Shown piece after piece: positions 51,728 to 61,120 of a DNA stretch of 64,000 nucleotides. The position numbers and the translations under genes are program-made. The notes beneath the pieces were generated by a model. That model did no database searches. It was given only the letters and a program-made list of their open reading frames with translations, and was not told the origin of the DNA. Source of the DNA: Nitrospirota bacterium (GTDB taxonomy: Bacteria > Nitrospirota > Nitrospiria > Nitrospirales > Nitrospiraceae); NCBI GenBank assembly GCA_040755395.1, contig JBFMAX010000008.1:1-64000 (forward strand). The letters are read 5' to 3'. Numbering within the stretch: the first letter of the stretch is position 1; every line of letters starts with the position of its first letter.

Positions 51728-51948
51728 GGTTTGCTCTCCTGCTCCGACGCTTTAGCGAGTGCGTTGATGTACCGACGAATCCAGAGAATCCCCCCGACGG
51801 TTGCGAGCCCGCCCAACGAGAGCGCAACGAACGCCCACCGCCACGTCGAGTCGGTCAGATGATAGGCCATCAGGCCGACCACCCCGGCCCAGATGAGAAC
51901 CGCGGCTATCAGGCCGTAATTCAGGAAAAGCTGCAGAAACCGCTTCAC
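51724..51948 (-). CDS. small two-helix membrane protein
   Basis: 74 residues with two membrane helices (LNYGLIAAVLIWAGVVGLMA; WRWAFVALSLGGLATVGGIL) and a short charged tail. It is coupled to purS by a 4-bp overlap, so it is part of the purine operon, although no purine function is known for it. Family unknown to me. Confidence 0.65.
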   Translation of the reverse strand: MKRFLQLFLNYGLIAAVLIWAGVVGLMAYHLTDSTWRWAFVALSLGGLATVGGILWIRRYINALAKASEQESKP

Positions 51949-51996
51949 CGTTTCCCTTTATTCTCTCCCTCACAAAGAGGAGCAGCACGACAATCA

Positions 51997-52205
51997 GCGA
52001 CGGCCTCGGCCTGCGTCGCGAATCACACGAAGGCTCGGGTCACCGCACTTGGCGAACTGAAGCGGCCGCCGCAAGGCGGCGGCGAGGACTGTCCGACGTT
52101 TCGTCCGGGCGAAGCCTTGAACGGAACGAGTTCCGCAGCCGAGCGGCAGTGAGCCGTAGCACGGTCGAGCCGCAGTGTCTGAGCAGCGCAGGCCGAGGCC
52201 ATCGC
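51997..52205. repeat. structured palindromic element B
   Basis: It starts right after the purC stop codon. Terminal inverted repeats GCGACGGCCTCGGCCTGC and GCAGGCCGAGGCCATCGC enclose hairpins (GCCGCCGCAAGGCGGCGGC; GGAACGAGTTCC; CGGCAGTGAGCCG). It shares GCGAGGACTGTCCGA, CGCAGCCGAGC and GTCTGAGCAG with element A at 32.1 kb. No gene. Confidence 0.7.
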
Positions 52206-52913
52206 TCATCCGCACACTCGCCGCAACACCTCTTGATACGCCTCCTCAATCCTCCCCAAATCCTTCCTAAACCGATCCTTGTCCATGGACTCCCCCGTGG
52301 CCATGTCCCAGAACCGGCAGGTGTCCGGCGAAATCTCGTCGGCGAGGATCAGCTTGTTGTGATACACGCCGAACTCCAGCTTGAAGTCCGCCAGCAGCAT
52401 CTTCCGTTCTTTGAAGAACGGCGTCAAAATGCGGCCGGCCTTGAGCGCCAGTTCCTTGAGGTCCCGCACGACCGCCGGCGTCGCCAACTTGAGCAGCCTG
52501 ACGTGGTCGTCGGTAATCAACGGATCGCCGAGCGCGTCGTTCTTGTAATAGAACTCGACGAGCGGCGGCTCGATCGCGTCGCCTTCTTTCAACCCCAGCC
52601 GTTTCGCAAGGCTGCCGGCGACGACGTTCCGCACCACCACCTCGATTGGCACGATCATGACCCGCTTGGTCAGCATCTCGCGATCGCTGAGCCGTTCGAT
52701 GAAGTGCGTGGGCACGCCGCCCTCTTCCAGCAGCCGAAAGAGCCGCTCCGAGACCTTGTTGTTGACCACGCCTTTCTCGACGATCGTGCCGCGCTTCTGC
52801 GCGTTGAAGGCTGTGGCGTCGTCCTTGAAGTACTGGATCACGCGATCCGGGTGATCCGCTGCGAACAACTTTTTGGCTTTCCCTTCGTAGATCAGCTCGC
52901 CCTTGATCGTCAT
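52206..52913 (-). CDS. purC: phosphoribosylaminoimidazole-succinocarboxamide synthase
   Basis: 235 residues, the short bacterial SAICAR synthetase. It joins CAIR and aspartate with ATP. The start GELIYEGKAKKLFAADHPDR, the block VVRNVVAGSLAKRLGLKEGD and the substrate site DFKLEFGVYHNKLILADEIS are typical and complete. It lies 12 bp after purB on the same strand. Confidence 0.97.
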   Translation of the reverse strand: MTIKGELIYEGKAKKLFAADHPDRVIQYFKDDATAFNAQKRGTIVEKGVVNNKVSERLFRLLEEGGVPTHFIERLSDREMLTKRVMIVPIEVVVRNVVAGSLAKRLGLKEGDAIEPPLVEFYYKNDALGDPLITDDHVRLLKLATPAVVRDLKELALKAGRILTPFFKERKMLLADFKLEFGVYHNKLILADEISPDTCRFWDMATGESMDKDRFRKDLGRIEEAYQEVLRRVCG

Positions 52914-52925
52914 GTCCTGCCCATC

Positions 52926-54260
52926 CTATGCCCGCCGCTTTCTCGGACGGGCGCGCCGGATCGAACCCCGACCGAACACCCGCCGATAAATCTTGTCCAG
53001 ATGCCGCAGATAATACCTGGGATCGAAACAGGCCTTGATCTCGGCCTGGCTGAGATACTTTGCAATGAACGGATCTTTGCCGACCAGATCCTGAAAGCCG
53101 GCGCCGCCTTTCCAACCTTCCATCGCGTTCCGTTGCACCGCCTCGTAGGCGTCCTTCCGTCGAGCCCCTTTCTCCACGAGCGCCAACAGCAGCCGCTGTG
53201 AATAGACCAATCCGCCGGTCAGATCGAGATTGCGCCGCATGCGATCCGGATAGACGAGCAGGTTCTTGATGATGTCGGTGAACCGGACCAGCATATAGTC
53301 CACGAGGATCGTGCTGTCCGGCAAGATGACCCGCTCGACCGACGAGTGGCTGATGTCCCGTTCGTGCCACAACGCCACGTTCTCCATCGCCGCCAGGCTG
53401 TTGGCCCGAACCACGCGCGCCAGGCCGCAGAGGTTCTCCGATGCGATCGGGTTGCGCTTGTGCGGCATGGCCGAGGATCCCTTCTGTCCCTCCGAGAAAA
53501 ACTCCTCGGCCTCCAGCACTTCGGTCCGTTGCAGGTGTCGGATTTCCGTCGCAAACTTTTCGATGCTCGCCGCGAGCAGCGCCAGCGCCGACACGTAGGC
53601 CGCGTGGCGGTCCCGCTGGACGACCTGGTTGGACACCGGCTCGGGCTTGAGCCCGAGCCGCTCGCAGACGAACTCTTCCACCCCCGGTCCCAGATGGGCG
53701 AAGGTCCCCATCGCACCCGACAGCTTCCCGACCGCGATCTCCTCGCGGACCGCCTGCAGGCGATCGCGATGGCGGCGGACTTCCTGGTACCAGATGGCCA
53801 GCTTGAAGCCGAACGAGATCGGCTCGCCGTGAATGCCGTGCGAGCGCCCGATCATAATGGTGTCGCGATGCTCCAACGCCCGTTTCTTCAACACGTCGAG
53901 CAACGCGTCCAGATCCTCCAGAATGATGTCCAGCGCCTCGGCCATCTGGACGGCCAGGGAGGTATCCACGATGTCGGACGAGGTCAGACCCATGTGGAGA
54001 AACCGCGCATCCGGTCCCACGGAATCCGCGAGCGATTCCAAAAAGGCGATGACGTCGTGCTTGGTGACCTTCTCGATCTCCGCGATCCGTTCCGGATCGA
54101 TCCGCGCGGCGCGGCGGATCCGGGCGGTGACCCCGCGCGGCACCTGACCGGCGCGTTCCAGCGCTTCGCAGGCCCGCAACTCGACTTCCAGCCAGATCTC
54201 GTACTTGTGCGCAAGATCCCAGACGGCCTTCATGCGCGGCAAGGTGTAGCGGTCAATCAC
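52926..54260 (-). CDS. purB: adenylosuccinate lyase
   Basis: 444 residues from a GTG. It performs two fumarate eliminations in purine synthesis. The fumarase-superfamily signature SSAMPHKRNPIASENLCGLA holds the catalytic loop; the His motif is GRSHGIHGEPISFG, and TSSDIVDTSLA is the first conserved block. Complete. It heads the purB-purC pair after the nusB gene. Confidence 0.97.
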   Translation of the reverse strand: MIDRYTLPRMKAVWDLAHKYEIWLEVELRACEALERAGQVPRGVTARIRRAARIDPERIAEIEKVTKHDVIAFLESLADSVGPDARFLHMGLTSSDIVDTSLAVQMAEALDIILEDLDALLDVLKKRALEHRDTIMIGRSHGIHGEPISFGFKLAIWYQEVRRHRDRLQAVREEIAVGKLSGAMGTFAHLGPGVEEFVCERLGLKPEPVSNQVVQRDRHAAYVSALALLAASIEKFATEIRHLQRTEVLEAEEFFSEGQKGSSAMPHKRNPIASENLCGLARVVRANSLAAMENVALWHERDISHSSVERVILPDSTILVDYMLVRFTDIIKNLLVYPDRMRRNLDLTGGLVYSQRLLLALVEKGARRKDAYEAVQRNAMEGWKGGAGFQDLVGKDPFIAKYLSQAEIKACFDPRYYLRHLDKIYRRVFGRGSIRRARPRKRRA

Positions 54261-54265
54261 ATGAA

Positions 54266-54350
54266 CCTCGTGAGGCGTGATGGGTGATGCGTGATGCGTG
54301 CGAAGGGGAGAATGCTAAACGCATGAGGTCTTACGCTTCACGCTTCACGG
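54266..54350. repeat. word-repeat hairpin 11 (word like CGTGATGCGTGATG)
   Basis: Left arm GTGAGGCGTGATGGGTGATG and CGTGATGCG, right arm CTTACGCTTCACGCTTCACG. It lies between nusB and purB; the right arm supplies the last codons and the stop of nusB. Confidence 0.65.
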
Positions 54351-54798
54351 CGGCAGCCGCCGCTTCCGTCCGCTTCGTTTCGAGACGCGGCTCCTTGTTC
54401 AGGACCTGATCCAGCACGCCGTTGACGAATTTCGAAGCTTCTTCATCGCCGAAGCTCTTGGCCAATTCGATTGCTTCGTTCATGGTGACCTTGGCCGGCA
54501 CGTCGGGCAACCAGAGCAGCTCGAAGAGGCCGGCCCGCAGAATATTCCGATCCACGATCGGCATCCGGCTGACCTTCCAGTTGGTGGCGTAGGACCCGAT
54601 GAGCGCGTCCAACTCTTCCCGATGACTCAGCACGCCCTCGATCAACCGCTCGGCGAACGCCCGGACATCTTCCTTTTCCGGATAGTGCTTCCAGAATTCG
54701 TCCAGCCACTCGCCGCCCTTGCCGTGAATGTCATATTGAAACAGCACCTGGATGGCCCGCTCACGGGCCTTGCGTCGGGAACCCATAGGTCGGATCAA
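54331..54798 (-). CDS. nusB: transcription antitermination protein NusB
   Basis: 155 residues. NusB binds the boxA RNA of rRNA operons with NusE. The all-helical fold is recognised by [20 protein letters not shown], then [40 protein letters not shown] and VLDQV. The last 20 residues are low-complexity and partly encoded by the word-repeat hairpin. It overlaps ribH by 4 bp, the common ribH-nusB order. Confidence 0.95.
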   Translation of the reverse strand: MIRPMGSRRKARERAIQVLFQYDIHGKGGEWLDEFWKHYPEKEDVRAFAERLIEGVLSHREELDALIGSYATNWKVSRMPIVDRNILRAGLFELLWLPDVPAKVTMNEAIELAKSFGDEEASKFVNGVLDQVLNKEPRLETKRTEAAAAAVKREA

Positions 54799-55325
54799 CC
54801 CCTCCGGCGGCGCGACGCGGCGCGCGCGCCCGACGGCTTGCGGACCGCAGGCCGGCCGTCGCCTTTGAGCTGTCGCATCACCGTCGCCATTTCAATGGCC
54901 GTCTTCGCAGCCTCCGCGCCGCGGTTGTGCTTATTCGGATCGGCACGCTCGATCGCCTGCGCCACCGTGTCGGTCGTGAGCACGCCGAACACCACCGGCA
55001 CGTCGGCGTCAAGACCTGCCTGCATGATCCCGCGGCTGGTTTCCGCGCTGATATAGTCGAAATGGGGCGTGTCGCCTCGGATGACGGCGCCGAGGCAAAT
55101 CACCGCATCAAACCGACCGGACTTCGCCACGGTCCGAGCCGCCAAGGGAATCTCGAACGCCCCCGGCACCCGTACTACCTCGATCGCTTCTTCCTTCGCT
55201 CCCGCCTTCGTCAGCGCCTGCTCGCAGGACGTCAGCAACCGGCTGGTCACGAATTTGTTGAACTTGCTGACGACGATCGCGAAGCGCAGGCCGGTCGCAT
55301 CGTGCGAGCCTTTCCGGAGTTTCAT
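54795..55325 (-). CDS. ribH: 6,7-dimethyl-8-ribityllumazine synthase
   Basis: 176 residues. It makes lumazine from the ribBA product and a ribitylaminopyrimidine. Conserved blocks: [66 protein letters not shown] and [16 protein letters not shown]. The C-terminus has an extra basic tail of about 20 residues ([15 protein letters not shown]). It follows ribBA with a 280-bp gap that holds a palindromic element. Confidence 0.96.
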   Translation of the reverse strand: MKLRKGSHDATGLRFAIVVSKFNKFVTSRLLTSCEQALTKAGAKEEAIEVVRVPGAFEIPLAARTVAKSGRFDAVICLGAVIRGDTPHFDYISAETSRGIMQAGLDADVPVVFGVLTTDTVAQAIERADPNKHNRGAEAAKTAIEMATVMRQLKGDGRPAVRKPSGARAASRRRRG

Positions 55326-55418
55326 AAACGGGTCCTGGCGATGGGCGATTGGCTCGGGCCCGATGGGACGTTCCGCGATTGTCTTTCCTATAGCCTCTAG
55401 CCGCTCGCCCCGCGTCGT

Positions 55419-55608
55419 CTGGGAGCCGGTCCGACATTACGCATTCTGCTGCGGCGAGCGATGCACGAGCATCTGCTTTGTTCTCGGCCCCGAAAATTCC
55501 TCAACGTATTCCGGCGAATACGCCTCCGGTTTTCCGGGGCCTGCGGCCGCGCATTTGCTCACGCCTCCCTCGCCTCGCCACGAACGGTAATATCGGACAG
55601 GCTCCTAG
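55419..55608. mobile_element. MITE-like palindromic element, copy 3 (after ribBA)
   Basis: About 190 bp. Terminal inverted repeats GGGAGCCGGTCCGACATTAC and, at the ribBA end, TAGGAGCCTGTCCGATATTA on the minus strand. The central hairpin CGTATTCCGGCGAATACG aligns with those of the copies in mrr and near umuD, with paired changes. The ribBA stop codon TAG is formed by the end of the element. Confidence 0.65.
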
Positions 55609-56813
55609 ACTTTCTTTAAGATGTGTCCCAACTTCGCCTTCTTGGTGCGGAGGTAGCGTTCATTGTGCGCCCGCGGCGGAATTTCGATCGGCACCCGCTC
55701 GACCACGCGGAGGCCGTAGCCCTCGATGCCGACGATCTTGCGCGGATTGTTCGTGATGAGCCGGATTTGCCGAAGGCCCAGGTTGACGAGGATCTGGGCG
55801 CCGATGCCGTAGTCGCGCAGATCGGCTTTGAACCCGAGCTTGAGGTTGGCTTCGACGGTATCGCTCCCTTGGTCCTGCAGATGGTAGGCCCTGATCTTGT
55901 TGAGCAGCCCGATGCCGCGCCCTTCCTGGTTGAGATAGAGCAGCACGCCGCGCCCCTCTTTCTCGATGATCTCCATCGCGCGGTGAAGCTGGTCGCGGCA
56001 GTCGCAGCGCAGCGAGCCGAAGACATCCGCGGTCAAACATCCCGAGTGGACCCGAACCAACGTCGGCGCCCCGTCGTCCACCCGACCCTTCACGAGCGCG
56101 ATGTGGTTTCCGCCGTCGATTTCGTTTTCGAATGCGACCGCTTCGAACTCCCCGAACACCGTCGGCAACCGCGCGCTGGCGACCCGCTTCACGAACGTTT
56201 CACGGCGCAGACGGTATTCGATCAGCGCCTTGATCGTGACCATCTTGATCCTGTGCGCCTTGGCGAACTTGGCCAGCTCCGGCACCCGCGCCATGGTGCC
56301 GTCCTCGTTCATAATTTCGCAGATCACCGCGGCCGGATACAGTCCCGCGAGACGCGCCAGATCGACCGAGCCCTCGGTCTGCCCGGCCCGCTTGAGCACG
56401 CCGCCCTTCTGCGCCTTCAACGGAAAAATGTGGCCTGGCCTGGCTAAATCGGACGGCTTCGTCCTGGGATCGATCGCCACATGAATGGTGGTCGCGCGGT
56501 CGGCCGCCGAGATGCCCGTGGTAATATCCCGCCGCGCATCGATCGAAACTGTGAAGGCCGTGCCGAACGTCGCCGTGTTCTCGGGGGACTGAGGCGGAAG
56601 CTGGAGCTCTTCGACGCGCTCGGGTGTCAAGGCGAGACAGATCAACCCGCGCGCATGTTTGGCCATGAAGTTGATGGCCTGGGGTGTGACCTTTTCGGCC
56701 GCGATGACGAGGTCGCCTTCGTTCTCCCGGTCCTCATCGTCGACCAGAATGACAAAGCGGCCTTTCTTAATCTCTTTGATCGCCTGTTCAATGGTATCGA
56801 AGGGAGACGGCAT
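55605..56813 (-). CDS. ribBA: bifunctional 3,4-DHBP synthase / GTP cyclohydrolase II
   Basis: 402 residues. RibB (1-200) makes dihydroxybutanone phosphate: [20 protein letters not shown] and the [11 protein letters not shown] block. RibA (205-402) opens [23 protein letters not shown] with the zinc Cys residues, [20 protein letters not shown] and [14 protein letters not shown]. Both halves are complete. Together with ribH this gives most of lumazine synthesis here. The final codon runs directly into the TAG of element copy 3. Confidence 0.97.
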   Translation of the reverse strand: MPSPFDTIEQAIKEIKKGRFVILVDDEDRENEGDLVIAAEKVTPQAINFMAKHARGLICLALTPERVEELQLPPQSPENTATFGTAFTVSIDARRDITTGISAADRATTIHVAIDPRTKPSDLARPGHIFPLKAQKGGVLKRAGQTEGSVDLARLAGLYPAAVICEIMNEDGTMARVPELAKFAKAHRIKMVTIKALIEYRLRRETFVKRVASARLPTVFGEFEAVAFENEIDGGNHIALVKGRVDDGAPTLVRVHSGCLTADVFGSLRCDCRDQLHRAMEIIEKEGRGVLLYLNQEGRGIGLLNKIRAYHLQDQGSDTVEANLKLGFKADLRDYGIGAQILVNLGLRQIRLITNNPRKIVGIEGYGLRVVERVPIEIPPRAHNERYLRTKKAKLGHILKKV

Positions 56814-56823
56814 GACTGAAGCC

Positions 56824-56856
56824 TAATTCTGAATTCTGAGTTCTGAATTCTGAGTT
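56824..56856. repeat. word repeat 12 (GAATTCTGAGTTCT)
   Basis: A tandem run of TTCTGAATTCTGAG-type words just upstream of ribBA. It is self-complementary through GAATTC; a second arm is not evident. Confidence 0.55.
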
Positions 56857-56940
56857 GCGGTCAATACCTTACCAGAAATGCGGCCCCCAAGTAACCTTCT
56901 TTACGGTGCCCCTGTCAATGGGAAACCAGCCTGGATCGCC

Positions 56941-58143
56941 CTATGGCTGGGCGGCTGCCCGATTCCGTCTGATGACCCTTGTCACACTCGCCGCCGCCCC
57001 GGCGGCCAGGACGGCGAAGAGCCACAGCCCGGGCTGAAAGGTCCCCGTCGCATCCTTCAAGATCCCCAACCAGACCGGCAACAGAAATCCCCCCAAGCCG
57101 CCAGCCGCGCCGATCAACCCGGACGCCAGACCGATCTGCTTTGGGAATCGGTCCGAGACGACCTGGAACACAACGCCGTTCCCGAATCCCATGCCGGCCA
57201 CGGCCAGAACTGCGAGGGGCACGGCCCACGTCAAGGCGGGCAGTTCCCCGACGCCGACGACGAGCCCGGCAATAACCAGAAACGCCGCGCGCAGGACGCG
57301 AAGCCCGCCGATGCGATCCGCAACGTACCCACCGAACGGCCGGATCACGCTCCCGACCAGCCCGCACAGGGCCGTCACCGAACCGGCCGTCACGGGGTTC
57401 AACCCGTATTGATCGTGCAGGAAGATGGGAAAGACGCTGCAGAACCCCACGAATCCGCCGAACGTCACGGCATAGACGAAGCACAGCCAATACATCGACG
57501 GCCGCCGGAGCAGTTCGGCCATCGGCGCCCACGACCGCCACTGACGCTCGACCCGCGAGTGGGTCACGTGGTCGTTCCGCACCAACGCCGCGAACAGGAC
57601 CAGCGTGAGCAGGATGGGCGCGATCATGACCCCGAACACCCCGCGCCAGCCGACCACTTCCGCCAACCTCGGCGCGAACAGCATGGCCAGCACGGTGCCG
57701 CTGTTGGCGGAGGCCGCCACGCCCATCGCCAGTCCCTGGTGCGCAGGTGGATACGCGCGGCTGGCGATCGGCAATGCTACCGCAAAACTGGCCCCGGCCA
57801 CGCCCAAGAGCAGCCCGACCGCCAAGACCTGCCCATAGCCGGCCGCTCCCAACCAGCCGCAGCTCACCGCGATCAGCTCGCAGGCCAGCAGCGCCAGTCC
57901 GGTCCGCTTTGTCCCGTACCGGTCGCTGCAGAATCCCACGATGACCCGAAGCAGCGCGCCTCCGAGCAAAGGAACCGCGACGAGCAACCCTTTCTGCGTC
58001 GGCGACAGCGCGAACTCCTCCGCAATCGACACGCCGAGGGCGCCGATCAGGAGCCAGGTCATGAAGCTGACTTCGAAGTGCAGCCAAGCCCCGACCAGCG
58101 ACGGCCAATGTCCGCTGCGCAAAGCTGTGACAAGTTGTCTCAT
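56941..58143 (-). CDS. NarK-type nitrate/nitrite major facilitator protein
   Basis: 400 residues from the ATG at 58143 with about 12 membrane helices. Family features: the loop motif GFCSDRYGTKRTG, RPFGGYVADRIGGLRVL and the late signature FQVVSDRFPKQIGLASGLIG AAGGLGGF (glycine-rich nitrate signature, here split for length). NarK/NasA proteins move nitrate and nitrite across the inner membrane; in a nitrite oxidiser this could import nitrite or export nitrate. There is no nitrite oxidoreductase gene in the window. Slightly longer starts (58164) are possible. Confidence 0.85.
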   Translation of the reverse strand: MRQLVTALRSGHWPSLVGAWLHFEVSFMTWLLIGALGVSIAEEFALSPTQKGLLVAVPLLGGALLRVIVGFCSDRYGTKRTGLALLACELIAVSCGWLGAAGYGQVLAVGLLLGVAGASFAVALPIASRAYPPAHQGLAMGVAASANSGTVLAMLFAPRLAEVVGWRGVFGVMIAPILLTLVLFAALVRNDHVTHSRVERQWRSWAPMAELLRRPSMYWLCFVYAVTFGGFVGFCSVFPIFLHDQYGLNPVTAGSVTALCGLVGSVIRPFGGYVADRIGGLRVLRAAFLVIAGLVVGVGELPALTWAVPLAVLAVAGMGFGNGVVFQVVSDRFPKQIGLASGLIGAAGGLGGFLLPVWLGILKDATGTFQPGLWLFAVLAAGAAASVTRVIRRNRAAAQP

Positions 58144-58221
58144 CGTGCACGCACCGCTTGCCACTATAGGGTACCGTGTTTCACCCCTGCAACCTGCAGC
58201 GACTGACGTCGCGCTTGGCCC

Positions 58222-58406
58222 CTAGCCCGGATTATTCATGAACGCTTCTGCTGCAAACGCGGATACGCTGTTCCGACGGGCGTGCTCGCCGTTCAGTCCC
58301 TCGACGTACTGTTCAAGTACGCCTCGGTCCCTCGCGGCTGTGCTTGCCCGTCTCACGACGCGTCTGCGCGCTTTCGCGACGAAGCGCCATGAATAACCCG
58401 GGCTAG
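58222..58406. mobile_element. MITE-like palindromic element, copy 2
   Basis: 185 bp with ends CTAGCCCGGATTATTCATGA and, less perfectly, CATGAATAACCCGGGCTAG. CTAG at both ends. The central hairpin CGTACTGTTCAAGTACG corresponds to that of copy 1 with paired changes. It lies between narK and umuD, where no gene is seen. Confidence 0.85.
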
Positions 58407-58482
58407 ACATCCCTCGCCATTCCGACTACCATTTGGGGGCCATCGCTCAACCCGCAGAATCATGCCGCCGGAGGTCGCGACC

Positions 58483-58893
58483 ATGCATCAACCAGACCGA
58501 TCTTTTACCTGCGAGCGGCCGTTGTTCGTCGCCTCGATTCCCGCGGGATTTCCTTCGCCGGCAGACGATTACGTCGAGGGAACGCTCGACCTCAATCAGC
58601 ACTTGATCAAACATCCGGCCGCGACGTTCTTTGTCCGCGTGACCGGCGATTCGATGATCGATGCCGGCATCCATCCCGGCGACCTCTTGATCGTGGACCG
58701 GGCGCTGACTCCGGCCGAGGGTGACGTCGTGATCGCGGTGCTGGACGGTGAGTTGACGGTCAAGCGCCTGCAGCGGGTCAACGCCAAACCGGTCCTGGTC
58801 GCGGACAATCGACGCTATCCCCCGATCCGGCCGCGCGAGAACCAAGAGTTCGAGATGTGGGGCGTCGTGACCTACGTCATCCACAAAGTCTGA
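58483..58893 (+). CDS. umuD: UmuD-type S24 peptidase (DNA polymerase V subunit)
   Basis: 136 residues from the ATG at 58483, eight bases after GGAGG; an earlier ATG at 58462 overlaps that site. The self-cleavage site Ala21-Gly22 (IPAGFPSPADDY) and the Ser57/Lys94 dyad (GDSMIDAG; GELTVKRLQ) are all present and at UmuD spacing. After RecA-stimulated self-cleavage it forms the error-prone polymerase with UmuC. I saw no consensus LexA box upstream. Confidence 0.93.
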   Translation: MHQPDRSFTCERPLFVASIPAGFPSPADDYVEGTLDLNQHLIKHPAATFFVRVTGDSMIDAGIHPGDLLIVDRALTPAEGDVVIAVLDGELTVKRLQRVNAKPVLVADNRRYPPIRPRENQEFEMWGVVTYVIHKV

Positions 58894-58899
58894 ACATCG

Positions 58900-60168
58900 A
58901 TGCAACCGGTCTTCGCCCTGGTCGACTGCAACAATTTCTATGTGTCCTGCGAACGCGTTTTCAACCCGTCGCTCGAAGGCCGTCCCGTCGTGGTGCTGTC
59001 GAACAACGACGGATGCGTCGTGTCTCGGTCCGATGAAGCGAAGGCTTTGGGCATTACGGTCGGCGTTCCGGTCTATCAGATCCGCGCACTGATCCGGACT
59101 CACGGGGTGAGACTCTTGTCTTCCAACTACGCCTTGTACGGAGACATGTCCCGAAGGGTAATGGAAACGCTGGAACAATTCAGCCCGGAGGTCGAGGTCT
59201 ATTCGATCGACGAGGCGTTCCTGAATCTATCCGGCTTGTCCCGCATCAACCGGACCGAGTATGGCCGCCGGATTCTCATGACCGTGAAGCAATGGACGGG
59301 TCTGCCGGTCTCGGTCGGCATCGCGGCAACGAAAACGCTGGCCAAGTTAGCCACTCGGTTCGCCAAACGAGCCGCTGAAGGCGCCGGAGTGCTCGACCTC
59401 ACCGACACGCCGAATCGCGAACATGTTCTCGCCGAGGCGGCGGTTGGCGGGATTTGGGGGCTCGGAGAGAGCGCGGCCCGTCGATTGGAATCCCACGGCA
59501 TCTGTACGGCCTTGCAGTTGCGCGACGCGGACGAAGGCTGGATCGGAAAACATCTGGGCGTCGTCGGTCTCAGGCTTGTGCGCGAGTTGCGCGGACTGTC
59601 CTGTTTTTCGGTGGAGGGTTGTCCTCCGCCCAAACAGGGCATTGCCGTCTCCCGCACGTTCGGACGCCCCGTCGAATCCTTGGAGGAGCTGTGTGAAGCC
59701 GTCGCGGCCTATACGGCGCGGGCCGGGGAAAAGTTGCGTCGGGAACGCTTGCTCGCCGGAGGGCTGTGGGTGTTCCTGACGACGACCCGGCTCACGGACG
59801 ACTCGCGCGACTCGCAGTCCGTGTTTCTCGACCTGCCCGTTCCCACCGAGGATACCGGCGATCTCATTCGTTACGCTTTACGCGGAGTCGAGCGCGCATT
59901 CACAGCCGGATGCCGATACAAAAAAGCGGGCGTGGTGCTGACTGAGCTGACGCCTGCGGATCGACGACAGATCGACCTGTTCGATGCGACAGATCGCGAG
60001 AAGTCCCGCCGCCTCATGCAGACGCTGGATCGTCTGAATCAACGGATGGGCGCGGGGACGATCCGCTATGCCGCCGCCGGACTGGCTCAACCCTGGCAGG
60101 CGAAGTTCGCGCACCGCTCGCCCGCCTACACGACGAACTGGCAGGATCTCGTTCAGGTCCGCGCTTGA
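58900..60168 (+). CDS. umuC: UmuC-type Y-family DNA polymerase
   Basis: 422 residues, full length. It is a translesion polymerase. The catalytic blocks are intact: [33 protein letters not shown] with the acidic pair, and [20 protein letters not shown]. The C-terminal part carries the little-finger domain and QIDLFD (a clamp-binding-like motif). It is 6 bp after umuD, so the two are an operon. Confidence 0.95.
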   Translation: MQPVFALVDCNNFYVSCERVFNPSLEGRPVVVLSNNDGCVVSRSDEAKALGITVGVPVYQIRALIRTHGVRLLSSNYALYGDMSRRVMETLEQFSPEVEVYSIDEAFLNLSGLSRINRTEYGRRILMTVKQWTGLPVSVGIAATKTLAKLATRFAKRAAEGAGVLDLTDTPNREHVLAEAAVGGIWGLGESAARRLESHGICTALQLRDADEGWIGKHLGVVGLRLVRELRGLSCFSVEGCPPPKQGIAVSRTFGRPVESLEELCEAVAAYTARAGEKLRRERLLAGGLWVFLTTTRLTDDSRDSQSVFLDLPVPTEDTGDLIRYALRGVERAFTAGCRYKKAGVVLTELTPADRRQIDLFDATDREKSRRLMQTLDRLNQRMGAGTIRYAAAGLAQPWQAKFAHRSPAYTTNWQDLVQVRA

Positions 60169-60198
60169 GAAGCCCCCAGGGAATGCGTCTGCCCAGGG

Positions 60199-60726
60199 CT
60201 AAGGCTTCTCCGTCGACGCCTCGGGCGCCGGTTTCTCCACTTTGAGCACGGTGACGTCGAAGATAAGATTTTTGCCGGCCAGCGGGTGGTTCAGATCGAG
60301 CACGACGGTCTCTTCTTTCACTTCCAACACCTTCACCGGCCGGCCGTCGGCGGACTGCAACCACATGCCGGGCTTCACGTCGGCCGGCACGTGACTTTTC
60401 TCGACCTCCATCCTGGCTCGCATGCTGTATGCGCCGAATCCCTCCACCGCCGATACCTCCACCCGCTTGCTCTGCCCGGCTTTCATACCGACCAGCGCCT
60501 TTTCCAGTCCGGTGACGATCTGATGCGCGCCCTGGGTGAACGTGAGCGGGTCTTTCCCCACGTTCGAATCGACCACCGTCTGATCCGGCAGCGTCAGCGT
60601 ATATTCCAAGGTGACCACGAGCCCGTCGGCAACGGTCAAGCCGTCTTTGGCGCGGGCGCAACTGCCCCAGGGAAGTACTCCCAGAAGACCGACGACGCCA
60701 ACCAATCCCCAGACCGCCTGTTTCAT
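60199..60726 (-). CDS. secreted FKBP/SlyD-type peptidyl-prolyl isomerase
   Basis: 175 residues. A signal peptide (VWGLVGVVGLLGVLPWGSCA) is followed by an SlyD-like FKBP domain: LVVTLEYTLTLPDQTVVDSN, ALVGMKAGQSKRVEV, then the insert-in-flap region and TVVLDLNHPLAGKNLIFDVT, which is the SlyD signature NHPLAGK. It probably acts as a periplasmic folding helper. SlyD is usually cytosolic; the signal peptide is the difference here. A Cys at 23 could be lipidated, though the site is not ideal. Confidence 0.88.
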   Translation of the reverse strand: MKQAVWGLVGVVGLLGVLPWGSCARAKDGLTVADGLVVTLEYTLTLPDQTVVDSNVGKDPLTFTQGAHQIVTGLEKALVGMKAGQSKRVEVSAVEGFGAYSMRARMEVEKSHVPADVKPGMWLQSADGRPVKVLEVKEETVVLDLNHPLAGKNLIFDVTVLKVEKPAPEASTEKP

Positions 60727-60755
60727 CCGCTCCTCTTTTTGCCGGTCAGAACGCG

Positions 60756-60797
60756 TGAAAGAAAACGGGGCCGCCCTCCCACACGGAGGGCGGCCCC
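60756..60797 (-). terminator. rho-independent terminator of the RRM gene
   Basis: A perfect 13-bp stem (GGGGCCGCCCTCC/GGAGGGCGGCCCC, loop CACAC, 60767-60797) is followed on the minus strand by GTTTTCTTTC. It lies 24 bp after the stop codon of the RNA-binding protein gene. Confidence 0.85.
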
Positions 60798-60820
60798 GGA
60801 GGCTGCCAGAACCGCATCGA

Positions 60821-61120
60821 TCAGCGTCTGCCGCCGGCGTTCGCGCCCATTCGGCCGCCGCCCGAGCGCGGCTCCTGGGGACGCGCTTCGTTGACGGTCA
60901 GGGTGCGGCCGCCGAGTTGAGTGCCGTTCAGAGCGGCGATCGCGGTCTTGGCTTCTTCGTCCGTGGCCATCTCCACGAAACCGAAGCCCCGCGACTGACC
61001 GGTAAATTTATCGGTGATAATCCGTGCCGATTGCACGTTCCCGTGCGCAGCGAACAAATCGCTCAACTGTTGCTCGGTCGTGGAATACGGCAACCCTCCA
61101 ACATAGATCTTCGAACCCAT
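60821..61120 (-). CDS. small RNA-binding protein, single RRM domain
   Basis: 99 residues. One RRM with both RNP motifs: KIYVGGLPYS (RNP2) and SRGFGFVEM (RNP1), plus a short Gly/Arg tail (PRSGGGRMGANAGGRR). Such proteins bind single-stranded RNA and are often cold- or stress-induced. The ATG follows AAAGGAGG (on the minus strand), a strong ribosome site, so it may be highly expressed. It has its own terminator. Confidence 0.95.
   Translation of the reverse strand: MGSKIYVGGLPYSTTEQQLSDLFAAHGNVQSARIITDKFTGQSRGFGFVEMATDEEAKTAIAALNGTQLGGRTLTVNEARPQEPRSGGGRMGANAGGRR

Noticed and set aside
56814-56940. FMN riboswitch upstream of ribBA
   Set aside because: The spacer is only about 125 bp and is occupied by a simple word repeat; no RFN-type conserved blocks were seen.
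58400-58482. LexA box upstream of umuD
   Set aside because: No CTGT-N8-ACAG or similar symmetrical site was visible; this phylum may use a different LexA motif, so no operator was annotated.
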